From NCBI GenBank assembly GCA_002389665.1, contig DGNO01000003.1, forward strand, positions 1 to 64,000: DNA of 64,000 bases, in the 5' to 3' direction. This document shows positions 17,131-25,443 of this stretch, piece after piece. Numbering within the stretch: the stretch's first letter is position 1; each line of letters opens with the position of its first letter. This stretch comes from Rhodobiaceae bacterium UBA4490 (GTDB taxonomy: Bacteria > Pseudomonadota > Alphaproteobacteria > Parvibaculales > Parvibaculaceae). The translations under genes were made by a program, and so were the position numbers. The notes below the pieces were generated by a model. It did no database searches. It worked only from the letters and a program-made list of their open reading frames with translations, and was not told where the DNA came from.

Positions 17131-17235
17131 ATGAAGAGCCCAGCTCCCAAATGGTGCCAATGTGGGGCTAAAACTTTTGGGGGCAGGCGACGGACCAACA
17201 AGCGTCCCGGTAAAGCCCTGTTTTCCCAGGAGAAA

Positions 17236-17285
17236 AATGGTACAGCCGCCCCGGCTCGAACGGGGGACCTCCTGATCCACAATCA
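17236..17285. repeat. attL: attL: 50-bp core repeat of tRNA-His
   Basis: This 50-base segment is an exact copy of 62,694-62,743. It corresponds to the CCA end, T arm and anticodon-side part of tRNA-His. It is the displaced original 3' half of the tRNA gene and defines the left end of the prophage. Integration at tRNA 3' ends by tyrosine integrases is standard. Confidence 0.93.
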
Positions 17286-17380
17286 ACGGAAGTGACGTGC
17301 TGACTTCGATGGAACTGGCGCAAAATTCAAAATAGAAATCAATCTCTTACCGGTCTATCGCGCGTTCCAAACTCGCACTG

Positions 17381-17448
17381 CTTTGTCAAACTTTCAGCCG
17401 GTTATGCACAAGCAAAAATCAATGGGTTACGAACCTAGTTTGACAAAG
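17381..17448. promoter_or_regulatory. Integrase arm-type sites, left end
   Basis: The 12-mer AGTTTGACAAAG occurs inverted at 17,381-17,392 and direct at 17,437-17,448, inside the left prophage end. The same 12-mer occurs twice beside attR. Two copies at each end of the element, next to the cores, is what is expected of integrase arm-binding sites. Confidence 0.65.
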
Positions 17449-17488
17449 GGGACGCCCATCGGAACGCATGCACTTTCATACTCCGTCC

Positions 17489-17752
17489 CTATTTTTCTTC
17501 CAGCAACGGCACAAAGACCGTGTGGATCCGCGCGTTGAAAAACACTCGGCCGCCGCAGCCCCGGCGCTTGCATTTGCCGTGGCGCCCGATCAGCGAATAG
17601 TGGCCCGTGTAGAGAATGGCCAGCGTCTCAAGATCGACCTCAAAGTCGGTCTGGCATTTGGGGCAATGGGCAAAGACATCCACATTCTGGCGGAGCATTT
17701 CCCCGACAGTCTGCAGATGCTTCGGCCAAATACGCTGAACCTTCCGTCCCAT
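17489..17752 (-). CDS. Zinc-ribbon protein under SOS control
   Basis: An 87-residue protein with two CxxC-type pairs (HCPKCQTDFEVDLE, then HGKCKRRGCGGRVFF), suggesting a zinc ribbon. The ribbon is preceded by a basic helix (MGRKVQRIWPKHL). It is divergent from the SRAP gene, and the LexA box lies between them, so both may be damage-induced. The exact role is unknown; DNA or RNA binding is plausible. Confidence 0.6.
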   Translation of the reverse strand: MGRKVQRIWPKHLQTVGEMLRQNVDVFAHCPKCQTDFEVDLETLAILYTGHYSLIGRHGKCKRRGCGGRVFFNARIHTVFVPLLEEK

Positions 17753-17769
17753 CCCGCTTGTCCTGAACA

Positions 17770-17784
17770 GAACAAAATGGGAAC
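17770..17784. promoter_or_regulatory. LexA (SOS) box
   Basis: GAACAAAATGGGAAC is a GAAC-N7-GAAC direct repeat. This is the alphaproteobacterial LexA operator (GTTC-N7-GTTC on the other strand). It lies 17 bases upstream of the zinc-ribbon start and 78 bases upstream of the SRAP start. Confidence 0.75.
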
Positions 17785-17862
17785 ATATATAGACTGCCGG
17801 GAGGCGGCAAGCCTATGATGCTATAGGTACGGGAAGTTTGGAATTTCAGGCGAGGCATGGGG

Positions 17863-18591
17863 ATGTGCGGGCGCTTTGCTCTTTACGAGTCCGAATGGCG
17901 GATGGTCTGGGAGAGATTGAACGGCGCGCCTGCCGGCAACATCGAGCCGACAAAGCCGGACGAGGGCGAGATCCGGCCCGGCTATAACATCGCGCCCATG
18001 CAGCGCACGGCGTGCATGCTATCGAATGGGGAAGATATCAAAGGCGCGATCGCGCTCTGGTCCCTCATCCCGCCGTGGCACAAGGACCCGCTTGAGCAGA
18101 AACGCTATGCGACCTTCAATGCAAAGTCGGAGGAGATCCTGCAAAAGCCAGCCTTTAAGGGGGCCATGCAAAAGCATCGCTGCCTGGTGCCGGCAAACCT
18201 GTTCTATGAATGGAAGAAGGACGGGAAGGAGAAGCAGCCCTACGCCATCGGCATGAAGGATGAAAGCCTCTTCGCATTCGCCGGCGTCTGGACCTATTGG
18301 CGGGGTACATGGAAAGAAGAACCCTTCGAGGGCTACACCTTCACCATTTTGACGACAAGCCCCAACCCGCTGATGGAAAAGATCCATAGCCGCATGCCCG
18401 TCATAGTGCCGCGCGAGAGCTATATGACCTGGCTCACGGCGCCGACAGAGGAAGCATTGAGGCTGACGGCGCCGTTTCCATCACAGCTGATGACCGCCTG
18501 GCCTGTCGGGAAGGATGTGGGAAATGTGCGCAATCAAGGGCCGGAGCTGGCAACATCAATAGGGGGCAATATACTGGACCGCGGAACGTAG
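17863..18591 (+). CDS. SRAP (HMCES/YedK-type) abasic-site shielding protein
   Basis: The protein begins MCGRFALYESEW; Cys2 is the residue that crosslinks to abasic sites in single-stranded DNA. Other family marks are FNAKSEEI, HRCLVPANLFYEWKKDGKEK and the catalytic His in IHSRMPVIVP. I start it at 17,863 rather than six bases upstream because Cys must be residue 2 after Met removal, and GGCGAGG is correctly spaced. It protects ssDNA lesions during replication. With the SOS box upstream it is probably a damage-induced accessory gene of the prophage. Confidence 0.92.
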   Translation: MCGRFALYESEWRMVWERLNGAPAGNIEPTKPDEGEIRPGYNIAPMQRTACMLSNGEDIKGAIALWSLIPPWHKDPLEQKRYATFNAKSEEILQKPAFKGAMQKHRCLVPANLFYEWKKDGKEKQPYAIGMKDESLFAFAGVWTYWRGTWKEEPFEGYTFTILTTSPNPLMEKIHSRMPVIVPRESYMTWLTAPTEEALRLTAPFPSQLMTAWPVGKDVGNVRNQGPELATSIGGNILDRGT

Positions 18592-18607
18592 AGGTGGGCG
18601 AAGAAAC

Positions 18608-19774
18608 ATGGCACGGACAATATCATGGCTATGGAGAGTTGCGCTTTGGTTAATCTATCAATGGTGGGACGCCGTGGTCAGCGCCTTTTTTGCGGCGCTT
18701 GGTTTTGACATCACATTTGATTTGAATTTGATCATAAGCGATGAACGGCTACATGATGTCCCTGCAACCGCTTTGCAGCACGGTCCGTGGATACTTTTTC
18801 TGACTGCTTTTTTGTTTCTGCTGAGAGTTGTTGGTCGCGAATTCTGGTCGCACGACGCACTTAAGAAGGAACTTGAAAAGGCAATCTCACATCTTGCCAG
18901 CAATAATAAACTTCTCCGCATTCATGCAATCCAAGACATACTCGCCGTATCGAGAGCAAATCGACGACTGCACTCACGGGCAATGGAAGCGCTAGCCCAG
19001 CATTTACGTGAATGTGCGCCAGCAGAGAAAGAACCAGGCCGCGAAATCAAGTTAAGGAAGCAAAGATTTGGCTGCCCATCCGCCGAGGTAAGCCAGCAGC
19101 TTGGAGACGATATTCACAAGTTTGCTCAGCTTCAGATGGAATACCCACGCATCGCACTGAATGATGATGCCGCTGCTGTTGTCGAAGCATTCGCCAACCG
19201 CAGGCCATTCTTTGATGACCCTCGCCGATGGTACGATCTTTCTTTCACGGACCTCACTTTGGGCAACTTTGAGGAAGGCAATTTCTCTCGCTTCTCATTC
19301 GTCGGTGCCAACCTGCGATATGCTCGCTTCAATAAATGCAATGTAAAATCTACAGCATTTGATGGTGCAATATTGAATGATGCGACCTTCACCGGCTCAA
19401 AAGCACGGGGTACTTCATTTTCCGGTTGCATGGCGCATCGAATCCATCTTGACGGATCAGACCTTAGAGACGCTAAGTTTGTCGGCACAGATCTCTATGA
19501 TGCCAGTCTACAAAAGATCAATGCGACGGGTGCCACCTTCTTGGGGGCACAGATGTGGCGGGTTGCGGCGGGCCTAGCCAATTTCCAAAAAGCTAACTTT
19601 CTCGGTGCAAACCTTTGCGGGGCGGACCTGCATGCGTCAAAGAACCTTTCCGAAGATCAGATCAGCGGCATAACTGGAGGCAAAACAGATAAAAACACTC
19701 GACTTCCATGGTCTACGCCAAAATCGCTTCGAGAGTCCGGGTTGATTAAACTTAACAACCGTCCTAACGATTAG
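18608..19774 (+). CDS. Membrane-anchored pentapeptide-repeat protein (moron)
   Basis: The 388-residue protein has an N-terminal helix (MARTISWLWRVALWLIYQWW), a second at about 60-80 (GPWILFLTAFLFLLRVVG) and a cytoplasmic helical part (residues about 95-145). From about 205 to 350 it has A(D/N)LxX-like pentapeptide repeats (GANLRYARFNKCNVKSTAFD). A protein of the same architecture is encoded at 49,375. It is on the strand opposite to the late genes. Such proteins are often accessory cargo; superinfection exclusion or defence is a possible role but is not shown. Confidence 0.72.
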   Translation: MARTISWLWRVALWLIYQWWDAVVSAFFAALGFDITFDLNLIISDERLHDVPATALQHGPWILFLTAFLFLLRVVGREFWSHDALKKELEKAISHLASNNKLLRIHAIQDILAVSRANRRLHSRAMEALAQHLRECAPAEKEPGREIKLRKQRFGCPSAEVSQQLGDDIHKFAQLQMEYPRIALNDDAAAVVEAFANRRPFFDDPRRWYDLSFTDLTLGNFEEGNFSRFSFVGANLRYARFNKCNVKSTAFDGAILNDATFTGSKARGTSFSGCMAHRIHLDGSDLRDAKFVGTDLYDASLQKINATGATFLGAQMWRVAAGLANFQKANFLGANLCGADLHASKNLSEDQISGITGGKTDKNTRLPWSTPKSLRESGLIKLNNRPND

Positions 19775-19867
19775 CACCAATAGTTGCACTTACGATTGCC
19801 GTGATTGAAGAAGGCATCCGCGAATGTATATGAATCAAGGAGTTCATCCCCCGCACAAACGGGCCGG

Positions 19868-20683
19868 TTAACCCGGCACCGTATCATTTGGGGGAAATTG
19901 AAACCCGGTCTGAGAGGGCCGGGTTTTCTCTTGCGCGCGGAAAAGATCGCCCTGGGAGACGGCCTTCTCGATACGCCGGCAGGCCGTCTCGAAATGCCGG
20001 GGATCGAGCTCGATGCCGATAAAGCCAAGGCCGAGCTCCACCGCCGCGACGCCGGTCGTACCGGACCCCATGAAAGGATCGAGCACGGTCTGGCCCGGCG
20101 CGGCGTGAAGATCGAGAAATCGGCGCACCAGCGCCAGCGGCTTTTCATTGGGATGCGCCCGGTCGCGGGGCGCGGAGAAGGGCATGACGTTAGCGGCCGC
20201 TTTCTTAGGGTCCCGCCAGAGAAGCCGCCCGCCTTTCAAATGCGCGACCATCACCAGCTCATGCTGCCGGCGGTAGCGCCAGCCGAGCCCCGGATTGATC
20301 TTGTCCCAAATGACGCAGTGAAAGAACGAAAGCCCCTCGGCGTCCATCCGGTTCGCGAGCCAGGCAAAGAGCGGCCCGTTCGGCCCGCCGCCGCCTGCGC
20401 AACAGACGCAGAGCGCGGAGGCCTCTTTCGGGAGAATGCGCACGGCGTGCGCGAGCATCCCCTCGACAACCCGGCGCATACCGGCCGCATCGTCATTGGC
20501 GATCGGCTCCGCCTGCCTTCCCGTCCGGGCGGCAAGGGAAGCGTTCAGATCCCCGTCATTGTTCCGGTTGCCATAGGGCGGGTCGGTCCAGATCATCTGG
20601 ACCGACTCCTCCTCAAGCCCGGCCATCACGTCGAGGCAATCCGCCAGATAGAGGCGGGCCGGGCCGATTTCCTGCATTTCCAT
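19868..20683 (-). CDS. DNA N6-adenine/N4-cytosine methyltransferase (beta-type order)
   Basis: A 271-residue SAM-dependent methyltransferase. The catalytic motif IV, MIWTDPPYGNRNNDG, lies near residue 35 and the SAM-binding motif I, VLDPFMGSGTTG, near residue 215, which is the beta-class order. The target-recognition part lies between them. No restriction gene is adjacent, so it is a solitary phage methylase. I start it at 20,683, after GGGGAG. Its 5' end overlaps the com-like gene by 71 bases, the arrangement of Mu com-mom. One 15-bp palindrome lies inside it (AHAVR, 20,438). Confidence 0.88.
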   Translation of the reverse strand: MEMQEIGPARLYLADCLDVMAGLEEESVQMIWTDPPYGNRNNDGDLNASLAARTGRQAEPIANDDAAGMRRVVEGMLAHAVRILPKEASALCVCCAGGGGPNGPLFAWLANRMDAEGLSFFHCVIWDKINPGLGWRYRRQHELVMVAHLKGGRLLWRDPKKAAANVMPFSAPRDRAHPNEKPLALVRRFLDLHAAPGQTVLDPFMGSGTTGVAAVELGLGFIGIELDPRHFETACRRIEKAVSQGDLFRAQEKTRPSQTGFQFPPNDTVPG

Positions 20684-20858
20684 GAAGGTCTCCCCTGGAA
20701 GACGCTCCATGGCGTTCGATAAAGCAGCTCGCGGCTGTCATGGTTACAGTCGCCCGGCAGCGCGGGCATTTGATCTCAAGCCTCGCCCCGCCGCGCAGCG
20801 CACGGCGGGTGAGGCGCGCGAGCAGCTTTTGGCAGCCCGGACACCTTATTGACTCCAT
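20613..20858 (-). CDS. com: Com-family zinc-finger translational regulator
   Basis: An 81-residue protein starting IRCPGCQKLLARL and continuing EIKCPRCRATVTM. The two CxxC knuckles and spacing match phage Mu Com, which binds mom mRNA and opens its ribosome binding site. Here the overlapping downstream gene is a DNA methyltransferase rather than mom, so Com probably controls its translation. The C-terminal 40 residues (overlap zone) are less conserved. Confidence 0.8.
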   Translation of the reverse strand: MESIRCPGCQKLLARLTRRALRGGARLEIKCPRCRATVTMTAASCFIERHGASSRGDLHGNAGNRPGPPLSGGLPRRDGRA

Positions 20859-20994
20859 TAACTAAAATCTTGATCTTAGACCCGCCTCATGAGGCAGCGG
20901 GCCGGTTTATCCGGGCGCGTCAGCGGCGCGCGGTTCGGGATGTGACAGCATCCCTGCCCCCGCCACAAAAAATGCAGCGATAGGATGGCGACAT
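20859..20994. other. Divergent gap between com and the small plus-strand gene
   Basis: The 136-base region contains a GCCTCATGAGGC inverted repeat at about 20,884 and further GC-rich dyads. It should carry promoters for both directions, but I see no convincing -35/-10 pair. Confidence 0.3.
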
Positions 20995-21171
20995 ATGAGC
21001 GATAAGAACGATGGAAACAAACCCAGCGACAAGGGCGCACCCAAACAAATCCCCCTCAAGGAAGGGAGGTTTAACGATCATGTAAGGACACAGCGATCTC
21101 ACGCAACCACGGCTGCTCAGGACGTTCTCAGAAGCAAACCCAAACCAAGCGGCGGAGAAAAAAAAGAGTAG
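20995..21171 (+). CDS. 58-residue basic hydrophilic protein
   Basis: A short gene with ATG at 20,995 after TAGGATGG. It encodes a highly charged, Lys/Gly-rich peptide (MSDKNDGNKPSDKGAPKQIP...). Its TAG stop directly abuts the ATG of the next gene (TAGATG), so the two are translationally coupled. No family recognised. Confidence 0.5.
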   Translation: MSDKNDGNKPSDKGAPKQIPLKEGRFNDHVRTQRSHATTAAQDVLRSKPKPSGGEKKE

Positions 21172-21687
21172 ATGGATCTACCTCTGGACACCGCGACAAT
21201 CAGCACAATCGCCACAATCGCCGCTGCGGTTAGCGCGCTAATGGCAACTCTTGCACTGCTTTTCACCGCCCATGCCACTATCAAGCAGACCAAGACGGAA
21301 GAGGCAAACGCGGTACTTTCTCTTGGGGCAGAGATTGAGCGCCTATCCGACAAACTTTTGTTGGTTGGCGACGACGAAAAAAAATGGGCCGCCGCCGCAG
21401 AGAGCTGGCTCAATTATCATGAATCATTAGCGGCACTCTATAGAAGACGTGCGTTCGGATCACTGTCCAAGTCCATGGTGGAGCCCATTCTTATTCGAGC
21501 CTGTGCTGACATTGCTTCATCCGACGATCTATCTGATCAAATGCATACTTCTACCTCCGACCACACAGCATTTGAACACCTGCGATTTTTCGCACGCACA
21601 CATGATCAGATCATAAGTACTCAGATGCCCGAGGATCGAGACCTTTCATGCTTCGGATTGGCTACTACACCTAGCCCTCATCAATAG
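21172..21687 (+). CDS. Single-helix membrane protein (moron)
   Basis: A 171-residue protein. Residues 6-36 form one membrane helix (TIATIAAAVSALMATLALLF), followed by TAHATIKQTKTEEANAVLSL and a helical cytoplasmic part. The same TM plus I-(K/R)-Q-T-(K/R) design is seen in the product of 48,258. It is coupled to the 58-residue gene upstream and opposite in direction to the lysis genes. It is probably a lysogeny-expressed accessory gene; function unknown. Confidence 0.6.
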   Translation: MDLPLDTATISTIATIAAAVSALMATLALLFTAHATIKQTKTEEANAVLSLGAEIERLSDKLLLVGDDEKKWAAAAESWLNYHESLAALYRRRAFGSLSKSMVEPILIRACADIASSDDLSDQMHTSTSDHTAFEHLRFFARTHDQIISTQMPEDRDLSCFGLATTPSPHQ

Positions 21688-21698
21688 GCGGGATGGCG

Positions 21699-22271
21699 TC
21701 ACCGCCGCAACGCCCCCAGCACCCCGCTGAGCAGTCCCGGCCCAGTCGTGCCGCCCGCCGCGACGAGCTTGTCATCGCTGCGCTTCTTCATATAGACGCC
21801 GCACACAGCCGCCGCGATCGACTGCGGAATGGAGATCGCGCCGTAGAGCGTGCCGAGATTGGCGATCTGTTCCGGCGCGATAAAGACCACCGCCACAGCC
21901 GCCAGCACTTCCAGCACCACGGATCCGCTGATCGCCCAGACAAGGCCCGGCCGGGCCCGGCGCACGAAGGCATCCTCGGACTTGATCTCCTCCCGCATCG
22001 TTCGGTTGATCTCGCCGAGGTTCGCGATCTCACCTTCCAGCGTTATCTTGCGCAGCTCATGGCGGTGCTCGGCTTCCACCTTCTTTAGCTCCAGCACGGC
22101 GTTCGGATCTGCCGTCAGGATCCCCATCACCTCTTCCGGCTCGCCGCTGCCCGCCCCGATCGCGGAGGCAATCACCTTGCCGACGCCGGCACCCACCGGC
22201 CCGCCGACCGCGCCGCCCAGGAGCGGCAATCCGTTGCCGATCAGAAAGTCGCCGATCTTTCCCCAATCCAT
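21699..22271 (-). CDS. Three-TM holin of the gene-transfer-agent type
   Basis: A 190-residue protein with a glycine-rich start (GKIGDFLIGNGLPLLGGAVG), a long charged middle (AVLELKKVEAEHRHELRKIT) and two C-terminal membrane helices (VWAISGSVVLEVLAAVAVVF; ISIPQSIAAAVCGVYM). This is the layout of the 3TM holin family first seen in gene transfer agents. The start at 22,271 follows AGGAGG. It lies at the end of the late operon beside the M15 peptidase, and forms the lysis pore. Confidence 0.82.
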   Translation of the reverse strand: MDWGKIGDFLIGNGLPLLGGAVGGPVGAGVGKVIASAIGAGSGEPEEVMGILTADPNAVLELKKVEAEHRHELRKITLEGEIANLGEINRTMREEIKSEDAFVRRARPGLVWAISGSVVLEVLAAVAVVFIAPEQIANLGTLYGAISIPQSIAAAVCGVYMKKRSDDKLVAAGGTTGPGLLSGVLGALRR

Positions 22272-22281
22272 GGATAGCCTC

Positions 22282-22701
22282 CTAATACGAGAAGACGAGC
22301 GGCGCCGGCGCAATGCCGAAATCCGTGCGCCGGTCGAGGTGAATGAAATGCCGGTCGAAATTGATGCCGATCGACCAGCCGAGCGCGGCGGCCGTCTTGA
22401 TCAGCTGATGCGCGAAAGCGCCGTCCGTCATGGCGATATCGATCGCGCAGGTCCCGCCGGTCGGGTGATAGGGCCGGTCATAGACATGCATCGAGCGCGG
22501 ATGCCCGCCCACCGCGCGGTTATGATCGGCGGAGCGGCAGCAACTGGTCACGATCATGGGCCGCGCGCAGGCAAGGCGAAGCTCCAGGAGCGCCTCGGCA
22601 AAGCCCGGCGCGAGGACACCCGTCTTCGTCTTCCGGCAAGCGAGCTCGTCATGGGTAAAGAGCGCCCGCCCGTCCCGGCTTCTAATGGTCAGATCCACCA
22701 T
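22282..22701 (-). CDS. M15-family peptidoglycan peptidase (endolysin)
   Basis: A 139-residue enzyme of the D-Ala-D-Ala carboxypeptidase-like M15 family. Zinc and fold motifs are SCCRSADHNRAVGGHPRSMH, then GGTCAIDIAM (Asp ligand) and HFIHLD (final His). The start is set at MVDLTIRS after AAGGAGGG. It cleaves peptidoglycan cross-links and is the likely lysin, followed ten bases later by the holin. Confidence 0.85.
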   Translation of the reverse strand: MVDLTIRSRDGRALFTHDELACRKTKTGVLAPGFAEALLELRLACARPMIVTSCCRSADHNRAVGGHPRSMHVYDRPYHPTGGTCAIDIAMTDGAFAHQLIKTAAALGWSIGINFDRHFIHLDRRTDFGIAPAPLVFSY

Positions 22702-22874
22702 CCGTATGTCCCTCCTTGCTTGTGCCATTCCCTCTCGCCGGGAAAGGGCTCCATGGGCGGGCGGATCGACACCGCGCAAGCGGTGATCCCCCACATGACG
22801 GCAATAAAAAAAGCCGCTCCAAGAGCGGCCCTGATCCCGGTGCGCACGGCGTGCGCAAATGTCTCACGTCTCAT
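22689..22874 (-). CDS. Small membrane/lipoprotein-like lysis protein
   Basis: A 61-residue protein with a basic N-terminus, a hydrophobic segment (ALGAAFFIAVMWGITAC) ending in a lipobox-like ITAC, then a short periplasmic tail. It overlaps the M15 start by 13 bases. The position and lipobox suggest a spanin-type component, but no partner is clear. The palindrome at 22,842 lies in its 5' end and encodes AHAVR. Confidence 0.55.
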   Translation of the reverse strand: MRRETFAHAVRTGIRAALGAAFFIAVMWGITACAVSIRPPMEPFPGEREWHKQGGTYGWWI

Positions 22875-22914
22875 ATCTGCCCTCCCTCTCTCCGTCCCCT
22901 TCCCGCGCGCGGCC

Positions 22915-23232
22915 TCAGCGCCGTCCGCGCACATAGGCTTCAAGCAGCGCCTGGAAGCCGTTCGGCCCGATATAGGCAACAAGCGCCGTCAGCGCCGGCA
23001 CCGCCGCGCCCGTCAGCCCAAGCTCACCCGCAAGGCCCAGCGCCACCATGTAAACAAGCGGCACGGTAAAGAGCTCCAGCACCGCCTCGATCCCCACAAG
23101 TTTCCGCTCGCCCTGCTGCACCAGCCGCAAGTGCCAGACGAACCGGCCGAGCATTGCGGCGGCCAGCGCGCTCTGCAGAATAGCCATGATCATCGTCACA
23201 AGCGCATAGACGAGTTCCTCGATATTGCGCAT
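22915..23232 (-). CDS. Small membrane protein of the lysis module
   Basis: A 105-residue protein with three hydrophobic stretches (LVTMIMAILQSALAAAMLG, FTVPLVYMVALGLAG, AAVPALTALVAYIG). It may be a second holin or antiholin. Its ATG overlaps the stop of the upstream gene (TGATG). Confidence 0.55.
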   Translation of the reverse strand: MRNIEELVYALVTMIMAILQSALAAAMLGRFVWHLRLVQQGERKLVGIEAVLELFTVPLVYMVALGLAGELGLTGAAVPALTALVAYIGPNGFQALLEAYVRGRR

Positions 23233-23369
23233 CAAAAAGCCCCCCATTCGCGCAGCAGCAAGAGCGCGATCAAAACAACAATAATCAGCCCCTGCTCGCC
23301 CCAGCGCCGCCAGCGCGCTTTACGCGCAGCGCGGCGCAGCCATTCCATCGCCTCATGGGTTTGGCTCAT
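23232..23369 (-). CDS. 45-residue membrane peptide
   Basis: A short gene starting MSQTHEAMEWLRRAARKARW, after a GGGAGGG-type site, with a single C-terminal membrane helix (GLIIVVLIALLLLREW). It is coupled to the next lysis-module gene. Size and topology fit an antiholin or small inhibitor; function not proven. Confidence 0.5.
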   Translation of the reverse strand: MSQTHEAMEWLRRAARKARWRRWGEQGLIIVVLIALLLLREWGAF

Positions 23370-23398
23370 AGGCAGTCCCTCCCTCGCTTCGCGCTGAA

Positions 23399-23869
23399 CT
23401 AGCTGGCAGCAGGCCAGCTGATTACGGGGAGCTCGCCGATAAATTCCTCGATCGTCGGCTGCGGCCGCAAATCGTTCTGCACTTTGTCGAGCTCTTGGAA
23501 GGCATAAACCCAGACCGCATCCCGCCAGGCAATGAACGCTGACGCCTCCGCCGCCCATTCAGGATGCGTGCTGTCCTTGTAGCTCGCGCAGGAAACACCG
23601 TTCATGTACCCGCGCTCAGCCGCAACAGCATCCACATGCAACTCGGTAGCGAATTGAAAGGCTTGGATCACCTCCTGCTCCGTAGGTACTGGCGCAGGCG
23701 CTGGCTCTGGTTCCGGCGGAAACTCGATCAAGAGCACGCCGCCATCGACCGACACCTGTTTCCCCATTGCCATACCCTCGACGGCAGCGAGATACTCCGT
23801 CTCCGTAATCTCAACACCACCGTCGAGCGGTGACGTTGAGACCACGCCATCGGCTGCATAGAAGCCCAT
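23399..23869 (-). CDS. Tail-fibre-associated protein (possible assembly chaperone)
   Basis: A 156-residue protein directly downstream of the tail-fibre gene and overlapping its stop (TGATG). It has an acidic, Pro/Glu-rich linker (PPEPEPAPAPVPTEQEVIQA) and a C-terminal W-rich helical part. This is the position and composition of small tail-fibre assembly proteins in lambda-like phages. No specific motif seen. Confidence 0.5.
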   Translation of the reverse strand: MGFYAADGVVSTSPLDGGVEITETEYLAAVEGMAMGKQVSVDGGVLLIEFPPEPEPAPAPVPTEQEVIQAFQFATELHVDAVAAERGYMNGVSCASYKDSTHPEWAAEASAFIAWRDAVWVYAFQELDKVQNDLRPQPTIEEFIGELPVISWPAAS

Positions 23870-25443
23870 CACTTGATCCTCATATAGTAGGAAACGCCCA
23901 AGTTTTTCGGGCGTGTTTCAACGTCAACCCTGGCGCCGGAAATCGTCTGATTACCGAAAACGCCGCTCGTGAAACTACCTCCGCCGGTGGATACGGCCCG
24001 CGCAAACCTGTTCAGGTATAATCCGTCCGTACCCGGTGTCGAATAGTCCACAGAGATCTGATGGTTCTGAAGAGCGTCAGCTTCCAAGACCCCCCCATCA
24101 CCCGCTCGAAGAAAGCGCCGTTCCGTGTTGATCAGTCGCACGGCCTCGCCATTCATAGGACTGCCGGCGAGATTTATAATCGCGTACGCTTGCACAAGAG
24201 GCGCCGCACCGCTCACGCTCTCACTAACCAACACCCCTTCGTTATATTGCGCTGCGCCAGTCAGGCCCGCAGTGAGCTTGATGTATCGATACGCCTGATC
24301 AATCGGGGGAACACTGGCACCCACTAAGAATTCCATCACCGGGATGGGAACACCGAGCGGCTGCAGCGCCCACGGATCGTCTGTCGCGGAGGGGAGATCG
24401 TAGTATCCAGGGACACCGGCCTGCGTACCGTAATACTGATTAGGCCCAGGCGCGGGGACATCTCCCTTCAGCTGAAGCTGGCCGCCATCGTTTTCGAGAC
24501 TGTTCTTCGGCGAGAGATTGCCAGGATCACCCGGATCGCCTTTTGGGCCGATGATAGAAACACCCGCCCCCCAAACACCCGCCGCCTTGGGGCCGTAGAT
24601 ATCATAGACAGCGAGATCGATATAGAAGTCACCATCGACGCCGAGACCAACACCGGGCGCACCAAAACCGCTGAGAACAGCCTCACCAGGCACGCCCTGC
24701 GGGCCGATGATAGAGACACCTGCGCCCCAATCGCCGCCCGCTTTCGGGCCATAGATTTCCGCCGCAGCCGTATCGATGTAGAAATCACCATCGACGCCAA
24801 GCCCGGCAGCTGGCACGCCAGCGCCATTGCGAACCGTTTTGCCAGCTAGGCCCTGCGGACCGACCGGACCCGAGATGCCGATGCTCCAGTCCGAGATCGT
24901 GCCCGCCCCGCTCACGCTCATCACGTTCACGGTGAGCTGCGTGCCCGTATAATCCGTCACCGCGCCGACCATGGCGTTGCCGGGATCCTCCGCATCGGCA
25001 ATCACCGCCGTCTGACCCGGCGCGAATTGCCGCCCGGCCTCTACGGTGAAGATCTTCACGCCCGTGCCGATCGTCACTTCCGTTACAGAGGTCGCAACAA
25101 AAGCCGCCTTATCGCGGATCAGCACCTCAATCTTCCGGTGCGCTTCCGCGAGCACGCCGAAGGGATAAAGATCACCCCGATTGACGATCGGGATGCCGAA
25201 GGCGGTGAAGTCGTTCGTCACCATATAAGCGATGCCGGCAGCGCTCGGCCCGCCAAAAGCAGCGGCAAGGCGGAACTGCGAAGCGCTCACCACCTCGCTT
25301 ACCGTATAAGCGATCTCTTCCTGATTGGAGGCGGTGAAAAGCGAGCCCGCCTCGATCCGCCCCGCACCCGTCACACCGCCCGTCAGATCCACAAGATCGC
25401 TGCCGTTGGTAACGCTGACCGTCCCTGTCTTATATGTCGCCAC
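23869..25443 (-). CDS. Tail fibre protein with collagen-like segments
   Basis: A 524-residue protein. The N-terminal half is beta-rich. At about residues 195-310 two near-identical modules occur, each containing GLGVDGDFYID, IYGPKA and WGAGVSIIGP separated by collagen-like GPxGxxG triplets (GPVGPQGLAG, GPKGDPGDPG). Such modules trimerise in fibres. The C-terminal region (RVDVETRPKNLGVSYYMRIK) resembles other phage fibre ends. It probably recognises the host surface. Confidence 0.75.
   Translation of the reverse strand: MATYKTGTVSVTNGSDLVDLTGGVTGAGRIEAGSLFTASNQEEIAYTVSEVVSASQFRLAAAFGGPSAAGIAYMVTNDFTAFGIPIVNRGDLYPFGVLAEAHRKIEVLIRDKAAFVATSVTEVTIGTGVKIFTVEAGRQFAPGQTAVIADAEDPGNAMVGAVTDYTGTQLTVNVMSVSGAGTISDWSIGISGPVGPQGLAGKTVRNGAGVPAAGLGVDGDFYIDTAAAEIYGPKAGGDWGAGVSIIGPQGVPGEAVLSGFGAPGVGLGVDGDFYIDLAVYDIYGPKAAGVWGAGVSIIGPKGDPGDPGNLSPKNSLENDGGQLQLKGDVPAPGPNQYYGTQAGVPGYYDLPSATDDPWALQPLGVPIPVMEFLVGASVPPIDQAYRYIKLTAGLTGAAQYNEGVLVSESVSGAAPLVQAYAIINLAGSPMNGEAVRLINTERRFLRAGDGGVLEADALQNHQISVDYSTPGTDGLYLNRFARAVSTGGGSFTSGVFGNQTISGARVDVETRPKNLGVSYYMRIK

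Noticed and set aside
1..17235. Additional copies of the 15-bp palindrome in host DNA
   Set aside because: I read through for CACGGCGTG and CACGCCGTG cores and found none; single arms only.
19868..20683. Type II restriction-modification system
   Set aside because: No endonuclease gene is adjacent; the Com overlap argues for a solitary phage methylase.
21850..23397. Long plus-strand open frames across the lysis genes (up to 515 codons), and similar ones at 26,958-28,622 and 34,220-36,175
   Set aside because: They are antisense shadows of GC-rich minus-strand genes, with Arg/Pro/Ala-rich composition and no family features.
24468..24960. Repeats in the tail fibre gene as possible CRISPR or phase-variable units
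   Set aside because: They are two protein-coding collagen-like modules in frame, without spacers or short tracts.
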